Translations under genes and position numbers: made by a program | NCBI GenBank assembly: GCA_021129535.1 | Contig: JAJOLB010000037.1 | Coordinates: forward strand, 1-7,220 | From: Minisyncoccota bacterium | Lineage (GTDB): Bacteria > Patescibacteriota > Minisyncoccia > Phycocordibacterales > UBA1006 | Length of the DNA stretch: 7,220 bases | Reading direction: 5' to 3' | Shown: positions 6,655-7,220 of the stretch, one piece after another | How positions within the stretch are numbered: the stretch's first letter is position 1 | How the letters are laid out: every line of letters begins with the position of its first letter | Notes under the pieces: generated by a model | Databases searched by the model: none | The model's input: only the letters and a program-made list of their open reading frames with translations | Told to the model about the DNA's origin: nothing

Positions 6655-7220
6655 ATGAATAATATTGTTGTTACTGGTGGTGGTTCTGGTGGGCATATTG
6701 CACCAATTCGTGCGATTACACCGGAGTTGCTGAAAACTAAAAAATTGATTTGGATTGGCTCGTCTGATTTCGAGAAAAATGCAGCAGCTGATTTAGGAAT
6801 TAAGTTTAAAAAAATAGCATCGGGGAAGATGCGACGTGGTATTAGTTTTGGAAATATTGTAAAAAATATTATTGATATTTTTCGTGTGGAATATGGAGCA
6901 TGGCAATCATTGTTTTTTCTCCTAAAAACAAAACCTGAAAAAGTTTTTTCAACAGGAGGTTTTGTTTCAGTTCCTGTGGTTATTGCTGCATGGTTATTGC
7001 GAATTCCTATTATTATCCATGAACAGACTATTGGTTTTGGTTTAGCAAATAAAATAGTTGCCAGTGTTGCACATAAAATTCTACTAGCATTTCCAGAATC
7101 AAAAAAATACATACCAGAAAAACATCATTTTAAGGTAGAAGTTGTTGGAAACCCTATTCGCGCAGACTTAACGAATGGTAGCTTTGAAGGTTTACAGGGA
7201 TTTCTGAAAACTGATTTGTC
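6655..7220 (+). CDS. murG: MurG, lipid II-forming N-acetylglucosaminyltransferase, 3'-truncated by the window edge
   Basis: The N-terminal 188 residues of the enzyme that transfers GlcNAc from UDP-GlcNAc to undecaprenyl-pyrophosphoryl-MurNAc-pentapeptide, making lipid II on the inner face of the cytoplasmic membrane. MurG is normally about 350-370 residues, so roughly half is visible: the acceptor-binding lobe. The glycine-rich loop is GGGSGGHI at 8-15, with H14 matching the conserved loop histidine. FSTGGFVSVPVVIAA (98-112) and IHEQ (121-124) are typical, as is GNPIR at 165-169. The residue after HEQ is T125, where Escherichia coli has Asn. The ATG at 6655 is chosen because the first strand and glycine loop follow at once. 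The frame stays open to the window end. It is separately promoted, downstream of a terminator, and no cell-division-wall (dcw) gene precedes it. Confidence 0.95.
   Translation, partial: MNNIVVTGGGSGGHIAPIRAITPELLKTKKLIWIGSSDFEKNAAADLGIKFKKIASGKMRRGISFGNIVKNIIDIFRVEYGAWQSLFFLLKTKPEKVFSTGGFVSVPVVIAAWLLRIPIIIHEQTIGFGLANKIVASVAHKILLAFPESKKYIPEKHHFKVEVVGNPIRADLTNGSFEGLQGFLKTDL

Noticed and set aside
6642..7112. 156-codon minus-strand frame opposite murG
   Set aside because: Antisense to clearly conserved MurG motifs, with no domain or promoter of its own.
2..7220. UGA-recoded genetic code (as in Gracilibacteria)
   Set aside because: All frames are intact under the standard code with no in-frame TGA across about 2,100 codons; a recoded genome would normally show several.

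Overview
The window is strongly AT-rich, compactly organised bacterial DNA. I read it as most likely from a Patescibacteria (Candidate Phyla Radiation) genome. The reasons are the divergent RND pump and adaptor with an extra domain where a TolC-contacting tip would normally be, secreted proteins combining a peptidoglycan-binding fold with what looks like a pilin head, a MurG of the HEQT type, very short leaders, and AT-rich hairpin terminators. The placement is inferred from style, not from a marker gene. The standard code fits: stops seen are TAA (three) and TAG (one), and no in-frame TGA interrupts about 2,100 codons, which argues against the UGA-recoded lineages (Gracilibacteria and relatives).

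Layout: (1) bases 2-1357, + strand, the 3' part of an HlyD/AcrA-type membrane fusion protein gene whose start lies upstream of the window. (2) Bases 1350-4529, +, a full-length RND (AcrB/HAE-like) transporter overlapping the adaptor gene by 8 bases, so the two form one translationally coupled export operon. (3) A bidirectional hairpin terminator at 4528-4553 between convergent genes. (4) Bases 4558-5310, - strand, a NYN-domain putative ribonuclease with a C-terminal OST-HTH/LOTUS RNA-binding domain. (5) A 40-base divergent promoter region (5311-5350). (6) Bases 5351-6511, +, a secreted protein with a PG_binding_1 domain, a long charged helical region and a C-terminal domain resembling the globular head of type IV pilins. 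(7) A terminator at 6512-6532, then a short intergenic stretch with an isolated GC-rich patch. (8) Bases 6655-7220, +, the 5' part of murG, running off the window.

Functionally, genes 1 and 2 should form an inner-membrane proton-driven exporter; no outer-membrane channel gene is visible. The secreted protein and MurG both concern the cell wall but are separately promoted and are not an operon. The NYN-LOTUS protein is an RNA-metabolism gene in opposite orientation.

The points most worth following are the ~80-residue domain inserted in the adaptor hairpin, the non-canonical proton-relay residues of the pump (D413/S414 and N970), the apparent PG-binding/pilin-head chimera, and the consistent placement of -10 boxes only 6-9 bases from start codons, which implies leaderless or nearly leaderless mRNAs. 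I see no mobile element, CRISPR array, tRNA or rRNA, and no stretch over 300 bases without a gene.
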